64,000 nucleotides of DNA from Cognatilysobacter claricitrinus (GCF_045866565.1 NZ_BAAFZV010000002.1:186001-250000); one strand, 5' to 3'. Counted from the stretch's first letter, positions 26,006-34,623 are shown. Translations and numbers: made by a program. The notes: generated from the letters alone by a model not told the origin.

Positions 26006-27166
26006 CTACTTCGCGGCGAGCGAGTCGACCGCCAGCACCATGCCCGGTGCGATCAGCTTGCCCGCTTGCAGGCCGTTGAGGCTGAGCAGGTCGGCCACCG
26101 ACACCTTGTAGCGGCGGGCGATCGTCCAGAGGTTGTCGCCGACGGCGACGGTGTGCCTGCGCGGCGCGTTGGAGTTCGCCACGACGGCGTTGGTCGCCGC
26201 GATCACCGGTGCAGCAATGGCTGCGGATGCGTCCGGCGCCTGCAGCGCCGTGTCGCTCGTGCCGACGGCCGCGAGCGGAGCGGACCCCGTTGCAGTGCCG
26301 GTGCCGACCGACGACGTCGACGGCGTGCCCATGGCAACGGCTGCGACGTCGGGCGTCAGGATGGCCGGGATCGGCAGGCCAGCGATCAGCGGCGCTGCCG
26401 GTTCCGGCTTGTCCGGCACCATCGCGACCATCGTGCTGGATACCGGCGTCGGGCCGAGGCTGCGGATCGGGCGATCCAGCGCGGCGAGGAAGCGCGGCTG
26501 CTGCTGCGCCTGTGCGATGACGCACGAGATCGCGTGCAACTTGTCGTCGTAGGACGTGGTGATGCCCGAAAGGCCAGCGAGCGTCTGCGGGTTGGCCGAG
26601 CGCGGCGTCTGCCCGGCGCGCTTGATCGCGCCGAATACGCGGTACTCGCCCGCGTTGTAGGCCATCACCGCGAGGCGCCAGTTGCCGCCGAACATGCCGT
26701 GCAGCGTCTTCAGGTACCGGACCGCGGCCTTGGTCGAATCGACCGGCGACATGCGGCCGTCGTAGCCGGCGCGCATCGGTACGTCGTGGTTGCGCGCGGT
26801 CGTGCCGATCATCTGCCAGAGGCCGGCCGGGCCCGCGCCACTGCGAGCGTTCGGCTTGTAGCCGCTCTCGACGAACGGGATCAGCGCGTACTCGCTCGGA
26901 AGATGCGCGGCGCGAACCGATTCGACGACATGGCCGAACAGCTCGAGCGTGTTGGAGTCGCGGTCGGCGAGGCGTTGCGGCGCGTGCGCGAACTGCTTGG
27001 TCCAGCGCGACGGTTCGGTCGGGCACGTGGGTTCGGCAAGGCCGGCGCGGAAATGGTCGAACACTTCGCGACCGTTGCGCGTTTCGGCGGCATGGGCGCA
27101 CGTGGTGGCCAGGCCGAGTGCGGCCGCGAGCGCCAGTGCGCTCGTCTTATTAATAGTAGTGGTCAT
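26006..27166 (-). CDS. mltD: MltD-type lytic transglycosylase with LysM domain
   Basis: This 386-residue periplasmic murein hydrolase has a signal peptide (ALALAAALGLATTCAHA) and an SLT domain with catalytic Glu in PFVESGYKPNARS followed by GPAGLWQMIGTTAR and AYNAGEYR. A Ser/Ala/Thr-rich linker of about 110 residues leads to a single C-terminal LysM (HTVAVGDNLWTIARRYKV). E. coli MltD has two LysM repeats and a lipid anchor; here the Cys near the cleavage site does not make a good lipobox. Its ATG overlaps the gloB stop (ATGA), a pairing also seen in enteric bacteria. Confidence 0.9.
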   Translation of the reverse strand: MTTTINKTSALALAAALGLATTCAHAAETRNGREVFDHFRAGLAEPTCPTEPSRWTKQFAHAPQRLADRDSNTLELFGHVVESVRAAHLPSEYALIPFVESGYKPNARSGAGPAGLWQMIGTTARNHDVPMRAGYDGRMSPVDSTKAAVRYLKTLHGMFGGNWRLAVMAYNAGEYRVFGAIKRAGQTPRSANPQTLAGLSGITTSYDDKLHAISCVIAQAQQQPRFLAALDRPIRSLGPTPVSSTMVAMVPDKPEPAAPLIAGLPIPAILTPDVAAVAMGTPSTSSVGTGTATGSAPLAAVGTSDTALQAPDASAAIAAPVIAATNAVVANSNAPRRHTVAVGDNLWTIARRYKVSVADLLSLNGLQAGKLIAPGMVLAVDSLAAK

Positions 27167-27945
27167 GCTGCGAACCCGTCCTTCCACGCACGGAGCGTGG
27201 CAAAGGTCTCGACGCGGTCGGCCGGCGCGCGGCCGAGGCGGCGCGTGGCGGCATCGATGACCGCGGGCTGGTCGCAGCGCAGGAACGGGTTGCATGCCAG
27301 TTCGTCGCCGAGGGTGCTCGGCAGCGTGGGCTGTTGGGCGTCGCGCATGGTCTTGGCCTCCTTCATGCGACGCCGGAGCGCCGCGTTGTCGGGATCGACC
27401 ACCGCCGCAAATGCGGCATTGGCCAGCGTGTACTCGTGCCCGCAGCAGACCCGGGTTTCGGGTGGTAGCGCCGCGAGCCTCCCCAGCGAGGTCTCCATCT
27501 GGGCCGCATCGCCTTCGAACAGGCGGCCACAGCCCAGGCTGAAGAGCGTGTCGCCGCAGAACAGGACCGGATCGCTGCCGGCCGTCTCGACGAAGAAAGC
27601 GATGTGCGTGCGCGTGTGCCCGGGGACGTGCAGCACGCGGATGGACCAGTCGTCGACTTCGAACGCGGCCCCGTCGGCGGGGCGATTCATCGTCAGATCG
27701 ACGCGGTCGTCGTCGGGTCCGTAGACCGGGGTGCCCTGCCAGCGCTGGAGAATCGGCGCGGCGCCACTGACGTGGTCGGCGTGGTGGTGCGTCAGAAGGA
27801 TCGCGGCCGGCGCGAAATCCTCGTTGTTGGCGGCGTCGAACACCGGGTCGGCTTCGCTGGGATCGACCACCAGCGCTCGGCCCTGATCGTTGCGAAACAA
27901 CCAGATGTAGTTGTCGACGCGCGCAGGCAGCGGCTGCAATCGCAT
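27163..27945 (-). CDS. gloB: Hydroxyacylglutathione hydrolase (glyoxalase II)
   Basis: This 260-residue metallo-beta-lactamase-fold enzyme hydrolyses S-lactoylglutathione to lactate and glutathione, completing methylglyoxal detoxification. The metal motif THHHADH is followed by the ligands HVPGHTRTH, the CGDTLF Asp and CGHEYT. The C-terminal glyoxalase II domain has RRRMKE and LGDELACNPFLR. I chose the ATG that is 9 bases after GGAGG; a TTG two codons earlier is only 3 bases away. Confidence 0.95.
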   Translation of the reverse strand: MRLQPLPARVDNYIWLFRNDQGRALVVDPSEADPVFDAANNEDFAPAAILLTHHHADHVSGAAPILQRWQGTPVYGPDDDRVDLTMNRPADGAAFEVDDWSIRVLHVPGHTRTHIAFFVETAGSDPVLFCGDTLFSLGCGRLFEGDAAQMETSLGRLAALPPETRVCCGHEYTLANAAFAAVVDPDNAALRRRMKEAKTMRDAQQPTLPSTLGDELACNPFLRCDQPAVIDAATRRLGRAPADRVETFATLRAWKDGFAA

Positions 27946-28150
27946 TGGCAAGTACCTCCGTCGGTTAGTGCCACCTCAGCGTGATGCCTCCTGAATACGC
28001 TGAACGGCTGCGGTGCTGGTCCCGAAGAAGCGGCGACCTTGCCGACGGCCGCCGGCCGCGTCAACCCGCGGTGACCGTGACGACCGCCTCTCACCGGCCG
28101 GAGACCTTGAGCAATCGGACCTAAATGACTGATTCCCCGGCGGCGATGAG

Positions 28151-28170
28151 CGTACGGTCGCGTACGGTCG
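28151..28170. repeat. Tandem 10-bp direct repeat upstream of rnhA
   Basis: CGTACGGTCG occurs twice back to back, with a partial GCGGTCGG 20 bases later, in the 296-base divergent gap between gloB and rnhA. Its function is unknown; it might be an operator. Nothing else in the gap looks like a gene longer than a mini-ORF. Confidence 0.6.
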
Positions 28171-28241
28171 GGCTCCGACGAGCGGTCGGGCCAAGGGGCC
28201 GTGCACAATGGCGGATGCGCGAAATTCCGATGAACAAGTAG

Positions 28242-28712
28242 ATGAATGAGCTCAAGGCCGTCCAGATCCATACCGACGGCGCCTGCCTCGGAAACCCCGG
28301 CCCCGGCGGCTGGGGGGCGCTGCTGCGTTACAAGGGCCGCGAGCGCGAGCTTTCCGGCGGCGAAGCGGCGACGACGAACAACCGCATGGAGCTGATGGCG
28401 GCGATCCGCGCACTGGAGACGCTGACCGAAGCGTGTGCAATCGATCTCTACACCGACTCGCAATATGTGCGGCAGGGCATCACCGAATGGATGCCCGGCT
28501 GGGTGCGGCGCAATTGGAAGACGGCGGGCGGCGATCCGGTCAAGAACCGCGACCTGTGGGAACGCCTGCATGCAGCGACGCAGCGACATCGCATTGCATG
28601 GCACTGGGTCAAAGGCCACAGTGGCGATCCGGACAACGAGCGCGTCGATGGCCTCGCACGTGCGCAGGCGCTCGCGATCAAGCAGGGCGGGACGGCGTCG
28701 ATCGAAACGTGA
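28242..28712 (+). CDS. rnhA: Ribonuclease HI
   Basis: This 156-residue nuclease cuts RNA in RNA-DNA hybrids. The four catalytic acids are in place: Asp in IHTDGACLGNPG, Glu in NRMELMAAIRAL, Asp in YTDSQYV and Asp near the end in NERVDGLA. The basic handle region WVRRNWKTAGGDPVKNRDLW is present. It is followed by dnaQ after 76 bases, the common gammaproteobacterial rnhA-dnaQ pair. A 13-codon mini-ORF overlaps its start out of frame. Confidence 0.96.
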   Translation: MNELKAVQIHTDGACLGNPGPGGWGALLRYKGRERELSGGEAATTNNRMELMAAIRALETLTEACAIDLYTDSQYVRQGITEWMPGWVRRNWKTAGGDPVKNRDLWERLHAATQRHRIAWHWVKGHSGDPDNERVDGLARAQALAIKQGGTASIET

Positions 28713-28788
28713 CGTTCGCGCCGGTCGCGCATCACCATCTGCGACGCGCCCCGGCTACGCTTACGCGCAACGACGTCCGGACTTCTCG

Positions 28789-29529
28789 ATGCGCCAGGTC
28801 ATTCTCGACACCGAAACCACCGGCCTGAGCTGGGAACGCGGTTGCCGCGTGGTCGAAATCGGATGCGTGGAGTTCATGGAGCGCCGTCCGACCGGTCGCA
28901 CCTTCCATCGCTACCTCAATCCGGATTGCGATTTCGAGCCGGGTGCATCCGAAGTCACCGGACTTACGCTCGAGTTCCTCGCCGACAAGCCGCGCTTCGC
29001 CGACGTCATCGAGGAATTCCTCGAGTTCATCGACGGCGCCGAGCTGGTCATCCACAACGCGACGTTCGACGTCGGCTTCCTCGACAACGAGCTTCGCCGG
29101 TGCGGCGCGCACCACGGCAGCATCGGCGCGCGATGCCGCGTCGAGGACACGTTGCTGCTCGCGCGCAAGCGCTTTCCCGGGCAGCGCAATTCGCTGGACG
29201 CGTTGTGCCGACGACTCGGTGTCGACAATGCGCATCGGCAGTTGCACGGCGCATTGCTCGACGCGCAACTGCTGGCCGAGGTCTATATCGGGCTGACGTC
29301 GGGACAGACAGATCTCGGATTCGCCGAAGCTGTCGCGGAATCCTCGGGCGACACGCTTCCGTTCGAAATCGACCTGGGGCGCCCGCGTCCGCGCGTCGGC
29401 GTCTCGGAGGAGGAGCTTGCGGCGCACGAATCGCGTCTTGCCGTGTTGCGCAAGAAGGCGGGTAGTGCGGTGTGGGACCGGCTGACGGAACCGGCGACGG
29501 ACGACGACGGCGCGTTCGCGCCGGCGTGA
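28789..29529 (+). CDS. dnaQ: DNA polymerase III epsilon subunit (3'-5' proofreading exonuclease)
   Basis: This 246-residue DEDDh exonuclease has ExoI ILDTETTGLS with the two metal acids at the start, ExoII HNATFDVGFLDNEL, and ExoIII His and Asp in HGALLDAQLLAEVY. The remaining 60 residues form the flexible tail that binds the alpha subunit. It proofreads replication errors. I chose the ATG just before the conserved RQVILDTETTG; the frame is open upstream but those residues are not family-like. Confidence 0.95.
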   Translation: MRQVILDTETTGLSWERGCRVVEIGCVEFMERRPTGRTFHRYLNPDCDFEPGASEVTGLTLEFLADKPRFADVIEEFLEFIDGAELVIHNATFDVGFLDNELRRCGAHHGSIGARCRVEDTLLLARKRFPGQRNSLDALCRRLGVDNAHRQLHGALLDAQLLAEVYIGLTSGQTDLGFAEAVAESSGDTLPFEIDLGRPRPRVGVSEEELAAHESRLAVLRKKAGSAVWDRLTEPATDDDGAFAPA

Positions 29530-29530
29530 A

Positions 29531-30235
29531 TCATGCGCGGCGGATCAGGACCGCCGTGATGTTGTCGGAGCCGCCGCCGTCGAGCGCCGCGGCGACCAGG
29601 GTCTCCGCGCATTCCTGCGCGCTGCAGTCGAGGCGTGCGAGCACCTTCGCAATCGCGCGATCATCGACTTCTTCGGTGAGTCCGTCCGAGCACAGCAGCA
29701 GCTGCATGCCGGCGCGCAATTCGCCCGTCATGGTCTCGACGTTGAGGCTGCGCGGATCGGTCACGCCCAACGCCTGCGTCACCACGTTGCGATGCGGGTG
29801 GCTGCGCGCCTGTTCCTGCGTCAGCGCGCCGTTGGCGATCAGTTCCTGTACGTAGCTGTGGTCCTGCGACAACTGCAGCAACTGGCCCTCGCGCCACAGA
29901 TAGACGCGACTGTCGCCGACCCATGCGACTTCGAATCGCTCGCCCTTGATGCGCGCGGCGACAACGGTGGTGCCCATCGGCAGCGCGTCGTTGCGACGGC
30001 GCGACATCGCGATGATGTCTTCGTCGGCGATGCGGATCGCCTGCGCGAGCGGCGTGCCGTCGCGAACCTCGCGGACGATGGTTTCGCGCGCGAGCGCGCT
30101 CGCGACTTCGCCGTATTCGTGACCGCCCATGCCGTCGGCCACCAGCCACAGGCCGAGCTCGCCGTCGGCGTAGTAGGTGTCCTCGTTGAGTTCGCGACGC
30201 AATCCTGCGTGGGTCAGATGTCCGTATTCGATCAT
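29531..30235 (-). CDS. PP2C-family serine/threonine phosphatase
   Basis: This 234-residue protein carries all PP2C metal motifs: RELNEDTYYAD, WLVADGMGGHEYGEVAS, PMGTTVVAA, WVGDSRVYLW, LLCSDGLTEEV and GGSDNITAVL. It is a soluble Mn/Mg-dependent protein phosphatase of the PppA/PrpC/Stp1 type. No Hanks-type kinase, FHA protein or type VI secretion gene lies nearby, so its partner must be elsewhere. It converges on dnaQ with a single base between stops. Confidence 0.9.
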   Translation of the reverse strand: MIEYGHLTHAGLRRELNEDTYYADGELGLWLVADGMGGHEYGEVASALARETIVREVRDGTPLAQAIRIADEDIIAMSRRRNDALPMGTTVVAARIKGERFEVAWVGDSRVYLWREGQLLQLSQDHSYVQELIANGALTQEQARSHPHRNVVTQALGVTDPRSLNVETMTGELRAGMQLLLCSDGLTEEVDDRAIAKVLARLDCSAQECAETLVAAALDGGGSDNITAVLIRRA

Positions 30236-30524
30236 TGGGTCATGCGAAGGCGGTGGCCCGTCGAATCATCGGCGTGACTGCGCTGGAGGGCAAGGCGGGG
30301 AAACACCTACCGTGTATGGCGGTGTTTCGCGGCCGGTGCGGGTGCGGTTTGACGTGGGGGTTTGTCGGGCGGGCGCGTCTTGGCGCCTCGGGCGGGATGG
30401 CTGCGAGCCATCCTTAGCTCCGCAGCCGCGCGTCGCGCGGGCGTCCGTCCGCCGTCCAAATCGGCTGCTCTGCGATCTGTCGAACCGGGCGGCCTTTCGA
30501 ACGCCCTCCCGCTCGCCGGATACG

Positions 30525-30552
30525 AAAAAGGCCCCCTTTCGGGAGCCTTTTT
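30525..30552. terminator. Terminator of tRNA-Ser (bidirectional shape)
   Basis: AAAAAGGC and CCC pair with GGG and GCCTTTTT around TTTC. It lies 8 bases after the 3' end of the minus-strand tRNA. The rest of the 324-base gap up to the phosphatase gene holds a small hairpin (30300-30328) and G-rich sequence but no gene. Confidence 0.75.
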
Positions 30553-30556
30553 CTGT

Positions 30557-30650
<94 letters not shown>

Positions 30651-30764
30651 GTGGTCCCCACCGGCTGACCGGCGGGGCGCGAATGATACGGCGGCGGCGG
30701 GGCGGCCGACAAGGGCGACCGTGTCACGGGTTTACACTGTCGCCCCCTGAATTCGAGGCTGCCC

Positions 30765-31169
30765 ATGTCCGAGATCCTCGTGCCGGTGTCGTTCGGCGAG
30801 CTGCTCGACAAGATCGCGATCCTGCAGATCAAGTCCGAGCGCATGAAGGACGAAGCCAAGCTCGCCAACGTCCGCAAGGAGCTGTCGGCGCTGGAGAAGA
30901 CGTGGATGGCGCATCCCGCCGCCGGGCACGACATCGTCCGCCTGCGTGCCGAGCTCAAGGCGGTCAACGAGCGCCTGTGGGTGATCGAGGACGACATCCG
31001 CGTCCAGGAAAAGCAGCAGCTGTTCGACGCCGAGTTCATCCGCCTGGCGCGCGCGGTCTATTTCGAGAACGACGAACGCGCCCGCATCAAGAAGGACATC
31101 AACCTCGCGCTGGGCTCGTCCTACGTCGAGGAGAAGTCGTACGAGGATTACCGGCAGCCATCGGCCTGA
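30765..31169 (+). CDS. DUF6165 family protein, LPS-locus associated
   Basis: This 134-residue soluble, strongly charged helical protein starts MSEILVPVSFGELLDKIAIL, and its family is conserved in Xanthomonadaceae next to LPS core genes. Helices at about 10-65 (LQIKSERMKDEAKL, KELSALEKTW) look like a coiled-coil hairpin. No enzyme motif is visible. It converges on the GT9 gene with 6 bases between stops. Function unknown; a role in core assembly is suggested only by context. Confidence 0.75.
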   Translation: MSEILVPVSFGELLDKIAILQIKSERMKDEAKLANVRKELSALEKTWMAHPAAGHDIVRLRAELKAVNERLWVIEDDIRVQEKQQLFDAEFIRLARAVYFENDERARIKKDINLALGSSYVEEKSYEDYRQPSA

Positions 31170-31175
31170 CCGACG

Positions 31176-32231
31176 TCAGGCGGTGTCGGCGACGTAGCGC
31201 TCGAAGGCTGCGACCGCGTCGTCGACGGTGACGAGGTCCATCACTCCGTCGTATTCGATCTTCGTTCCCCATTTGATTTCGCTCGCGGGCCGCTTCAGAT
31301 GCTGGCGGGCCGCGTCGTCGTAGCGGTCGACGCAGTAGCGCACGTCGCTGTACGGGCCGCTGCGCAGGGGATTGCTCGCCGCATGCAGGCCGAGCACCTT
31401 GGTGCCCATCGCGTTGGCGATGTGCATGGGGCCGGAATCCGGCGTCATCACCAGATCGGCGCGGGCGAGCAGCGCGGGAAGCTGTTTCAGCGTGTCCTTG
31501 CCGATGAGGTCCAGCGCCGGGTGCGCCATCGCGGCGAGGATCGCGTCGCCGGTCGCGCGTTCGAGCTCACTGCGGCCGCCACATAGCACCACGCGCCAAC
31601 CGCGTTCGACGGCGTGGTCCGCCACTGCTGCGTAGCGCTCGCTACGCCAGTTGCGTCGCACATGGCTGGAGCATGGCGAGATCATCAGCGTGCGGCGACC
31701 GTCATCGGGCCACTGCGCCGCGGCCCATTCGAACGCGTCAGGCGGCACCGGCATTTCCCAGCGCACGGGCAGGCGCGTGAGCCCGAGCGGTTCGGCGAAG
31801 CTGCCGATCGCGTCGAGCACGTGGATGCCCGGCCGATCGGGGATGCGTTCGCGCACGAACAGGCCGTGCAGATCCTTCGAACGCGAGCGGTCGTAACCGA
31901 TGCGCCGACGCGCGGGCACGAATGCCGACAGCAGGTTCGCGCGCGCGGCCACCTGCATCTGCAGCAGCGCATCGAACGGGCGGTCGAAGCCGCGCCGCAG
32001 CGCGCGCATGCCGGCAAGGCCGCTCTTCTTGTCGTACTCGATGAACTCGACGTCCGGAAGTCCGTCGAGCAGTCGATGTTCGCCTCGCCCGATCAGCCAC
32101 GTGATGCGGACGTCGGGAATGCCCGCGCGCAGCGTGTCGATCAGGGGCAGCACGTGGGTGACGTCGCCCAGCGCGGACAGGCGAAGCAGGCAGACGCGCG
32201 CGCCGGGCGGAAGCGGAAGGGGACGTGTCAT
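31176..32231 (-). CDS. Glycosyltransferase family 9, heptosyltransferase-like
   Basis: This 351-residue GT-B enzyme of the LPS heptosyltransferase family has an N-terminal domain with LLRLSALGDVTHVLP (acceptor-side loop) and a C-terminal domain with VVLCGGRSE and the ADP-heptose-binding MTPDSGPMHIANAMGTKVLGLH. It probably adds heptose (or a related sugar) to the Kdo/lipid A inner core. A divergent kdkA begins 19 bases away, which supports an inner-core role. Whether it is WaaC or another GT9 cannot be decided by eye. Confidence 0.85.
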   Translation of the reverse strand: MTRPLPLPPGARVCLLRLSALGDVTHVLPLIDTLRAGIPDVRITWLIGRGEHRLLDGLPDVEFIEYDKKSGLAGMRALRRGFDRPFDALLQMQVAARANLLSAFVPARRRIGYDRSRSKDLHGLFVRERIPDRPGIHVLDAIGSFAEPLGLTRLPVRWEMPVPPDAFEWAAAQWPDDGRRTLMISPCSSHVRRNWRSERYAAVADHAVERGWRVVLCGGRSELERATGDAILAAMAHPALDLIGKDTLKQLPALLARADLVMTPDSGPMHIANAMGTKVLGLHAASNPLRSGPYSDVRYCVDRYDDAARQHLKRPASEIKWGTKIEYDGVMDLVTVDDAVAAFERYVADTA

Positions 32232-32250
32232 GCGCTGCTAGACTCCGGCG

Positions 32251-32991
32251 ATGGCGACCGCGCATGCCAACGAGGCACGGATCGAGTTCGACGGCCCCCA
32301 GGGCCGCGGCGTGATTGTGTTCGACCCCGAGCGCACCGGACAAGCGAAGCCCGAATGGTTCTCGCCCGGTGCATGGGGTGAAAGCGCGCGACCGGTCGCA
32401 ACCGGCGGTCGCGGTGCGGCCTGGTTCGTCGATGCGCCGTTCGGCGCCTGCGTATTGCGCCAGTACCGGCGCGGTGGCCTTGCCGCACGCGTCAGCACGG
32501 CAGGCTACCTATGGCATGGCGAAGCGCGCGTGCGCAGCGTGGCCGAATACGAACTCGCGCGCGAAGCGCAGCGACGCGGCATCCCGGTACCGACGCCGCT
32601 CGCTGCGATCTACGAACGTCGCGGCCTTCGCTATCGCGCGGCGATCCTGATCGAGCGCCTGCTCAACGTCGAGACGCTGGCGGAACTCGCGATCGAAGGC
32701 GCGGCGCCCTGGCGCGACGCGGGCCGACTCATCGCGCGCATGCATCGCGCAGGCCTCGACCATGCCGACCTCAATGCCGACAACCTGATGTTCGATCGCA
32801 ACGGCGGCGGTTGGGTGATCGATTTGGATCGCGGCGTGTTCCGCACCATCGGCAACGGATGGCGGCAGCGCAATCTCGCCCGCCTGCATCGGTCGCTGCT
32901 CAAGCGCCGCGGCGTGCGCGACGTCGGTGAAGTCGAGGAGGACTTCACTCGGCTGCAGCAGGCCTACGAGCAAGCGTGGAGCGCCGCATGA
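32251..32991 (+). CDS. kdkA: 3-deoxy-D-manno-octulosonic acid kinase
   Basis: This 246-residue protein has the RIO/ABC1-type kinase fold. The catalytic loop HADLNADNLMFDRNGGG carries Asp and Asn, and WVIDLDRGVF carries the metal Asp. The N-terminal half has VLRQYRRGGLAARV and the substrate-region YLWHGEARVRSVAEYEL typical of KdkA. It phosphorylates Kdo of Kdo-lipid A with ATP; in organisms with one Kdo, this phosphate replaces a second Kdo. The stop overlaps the next start (ATGA). Confidence 0.92.
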   Translation: MATAHANEARIEFDGPQGRGVIVFDPERTGQAKPEWFSPGAWGESARPVATGGRGAAWFVDAPFGACVLRQYRRGGLAARVSTAGYLWHGEARVRSVAEYELAREAQRRGIPVPTPLAAIYERRGLRYRAAILIERLLNVETLAELAIEGAAPWRDAGRLIARMHRAGLDHADLNADNLMFDRNGGGWVIDLDRGVFRTIGNGWRQRNLARLHRSLLKRRGVRDVGEVEEDFTRLQQAYEQAWSAA

Positions 32992-33755
32992 GCGACTGGA
33001 CGCTGCGCCTGCATGGCGTCGGCAATGCGGCGGCGGTGACGCTGGGTTCGGCAATGGCGACGATCGAACGGCGCGGACGTCCATGGCTGACGATCGACTG
33101 CGGCGGCGAAGGGCTGACCCACTACCAGTCGATCTACGGCGAGTCACCGCGCGCGTTGTTCATCACGCATACGCACCTCGACCACGTCGCCGGTTTCGAG
33201 CGCCTGTTCGTCGACACGTTTTTCGACGACGCGCGTCGCGGCAACATCGTCGTCTACGTGCCTGCGCGGCTGGTGCCGCTGCTGCACCAGCGCATCGCGG
33301 CGTATCCGAACGTGCTCGCCGAGGGTGGCGTGAACTTCTGGGACGCGTTTCGCTTGGTGCCCGTCGTTGACGCGTTCTGGCATGACGGTGTCCGCGTCGA
33401 TGTATTCCCGGTCCGTCACCACTGGCCTGATACCGCGTTCGGCCTGCGCCTGCGTGGCAGCGTGGTGTGGACCGGCGATACCCGGCCCATCCCCGAGATG
33501 CTCGCGTGCCATGCGGGCGAGGGTGAACTCGTCGCGCACGACTGCGGCCTTCACGGCAATCCGTCGCACAGCGGCATCGACGACCTCGAGCGCGAATACC
33601 CGCGCGAACTGCTCGATCGTTGCGTGCTCTACCACTACGCCAGCCATGCCGACGGCGACGCGTTGGCGGCGCGCGGTTATCGCGTCGGCCGCGCCGGCGA
33701 GGTGATCGCGCTCGCCGAGCCGACCGCCGACCGCGCCACGCCGTGGCCCGGCTGA
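32988..33755 (+). CDS. Metallo-beta-lactamase-fold hydrolase
   Basis: This 255-residue binuclear metal hydrolase has the signature THTHLDHVAGF. Later ligands are visible as the His in VRHHWPDT, the Asp in WTGDTRPIPE and the His in LYHYASHADGD. The arrangement resembles RNase Z/phosphodiesterase-type members rather than lactamases. It is translationally coupled to kdkA, so a link to LPS or an envelope phosphoester is possible, but the substrate is unknown. Confidence 0.85.
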   Translation: MSDWTLRLHGVGNAAAVTLGSAMATIERRGRPWLTIDCGGEGLTHYQSIYGESPRALFITHTHLDHVAGFERLFVDTFFDDARRGNIVVYVPARLVPLLHQRIAAYPNVLAEGGVNFWDAFRLVPVVDAFWHDGVRVDVFPVRHHWPDTAFGLRLRGSVVWTGDTRPIPEMLACHAGEGELVAHDCGLHGNPSHSGIDDLEREYPRELLDRCVLYHYASHADGDALAARGYRVGRAGEVIALAEPTADRATPWPG

Positions 33756-33817
33756 CCATCGCGCGATTCTTACGAGCGGCCGGTTAGCCTCGGCGGCTCC
33801 GATGATCTGAGGTCGCC

Positions 33818-34099
33818 ATGTCCAAGCGTCGCCACCGCCTGCGCGTGTTCCTGACCGAGCCTGGCCGCATCGAGCTGGGCACCTTGCTGACGCCCTGGCT
33901 TCGCGTCGGGTCGGCATTCGGCGCATACGTCGAATGTCGCAAGGTCGATCTCGATGGCACCTACGTCGAACTGAGTCTCGACCTGCAGGGCAGCGACGAC
34001 GAGAGCGTCGACGTGCACCTGTCGGTCCCTCACCACTGCGTGTCCGCGGTGCTGGAGACGGCGGACTTCGAGGCGTTCGCGGCGCTGTACGCGGACTGA
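33818..34099 (+). CDS. Hypothetical protein, 93 residues
   Basis: This small soluble protein has a basic start (MSKRRHRLRVFLTEPGRIEL) and an acidic centre (LQGSDDESVDVHLSVPHHC). There are no membrane segments or known motif. Codon usage matches the neighbours, and the length and start context are plausible. It lies 62 bases after the metallo-hydrolase and may be in the same unit. I do not recognise the family. Confidence 0.6.
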   Translation: MSKRRHRLRVFLTEPGRIELGTLLTPWLRVGSAFGAYVECRKVDLDGTYVELSLDLQGSDDESVDVHLSVPHHCVSAVLETADFEAFAALYAD

Positions 34100-34380
34100 C
34101 GACGAGAGGTTGTCGCGGGCGGGGGCACCACCAGCGTCCGTGGAGATGTCGGGCGTCACGATGACTTGACCGGCTGGCGGCGGCACCGTCCCGAACGGCC
34201 GGCGCAAGTAAACGTCCAGAGCACCTTGCCGCAACGAACGTGCGTGCCGGTTCTCGAGCGGCCGAAATGGCGACGCCACGTCGCGTAACCGCGCCCACCG
34301 GAGTCGGAAACGGCGAAAGCGGCATCGCGCCGCAGCCCGCGACAGACCGCAGTGCCGGCTTCGATATCCAGAATGGCGAT

Positions 34381-34481
34381 GACCCCGCCGGCTGGCCTCG
34401 GCACCCGCGTCAGTCGATACCGTTGCTGCCTTCCGGCCCTGGCGGGGTTTTCGACCTAGCGTCGCGAGGGGCCGACGGGGC
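34381..34481 (-). ncRNA. ffs: Small signal recognition particle RNA (4.5S)
   Basis: About 101 bases on the minus strand fold into one long hairpin: the ends GGCCCCGTCGGCC and GGCCAGCCGGCGGGG pair. The centre contains the Ffh-binding core CCAGGGCCGGAAGGCAGCAA, with the GGAA tetraloop and the asymmetric A/C-rich bulge. It guides co-translational membrane targeting. The exact ends are estimated from pairing. It lies just downstream, in its own direction, of tRNA-Ser (GGA), close to dnaX as in many gammaproteobacteria. The 281 bases between the 93-residue gene and ffs hold no supported gene. Confidence 0.88.
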
Positions 34482-34530
34482 CACCATAGAGACTTGCGTG
34501 GAACACGCCCGGAGCGGGGCGTCGATGTAA

Positions 34531-34623
34531 TGGCGGAGAGAGGGGGATTCGAACCCCCGAAGCGCGGTTTAGACGCTTACACACTTTCCAGGCGTGCTCC
34601 TTCAACCACTCGGACACCTCTCC
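34531..34623 (-). tRNA. tRNA-Ser (GGA)
   Basis: A 93-base class II tRNA. The acceptor GGAGAGG pairs with CCTCTCC, the anticodon loop CTGGAAA sits on CACGC/GTGTG, there is a long variable arm, and CCA is encoded. It is divergent from dnaX. Confidence 0.96.

Noticed and set aside
27949..27951. TTG as the start of gloB
   Set aside because: It is only 3 bases from the GGAGG; the ATG two codons on has proper spacing.
30356..30396. G-quadruplex upstream of the PP2C gene
   Set aside because: Several GGG runs are present, but one loop is about 16 bases, so a stable quadruplex is doubtful.
34240..34530. Small open frame over the SRP RNA region
   Set aside because: It runs across the conserved ffs hairpin and has no homology features.
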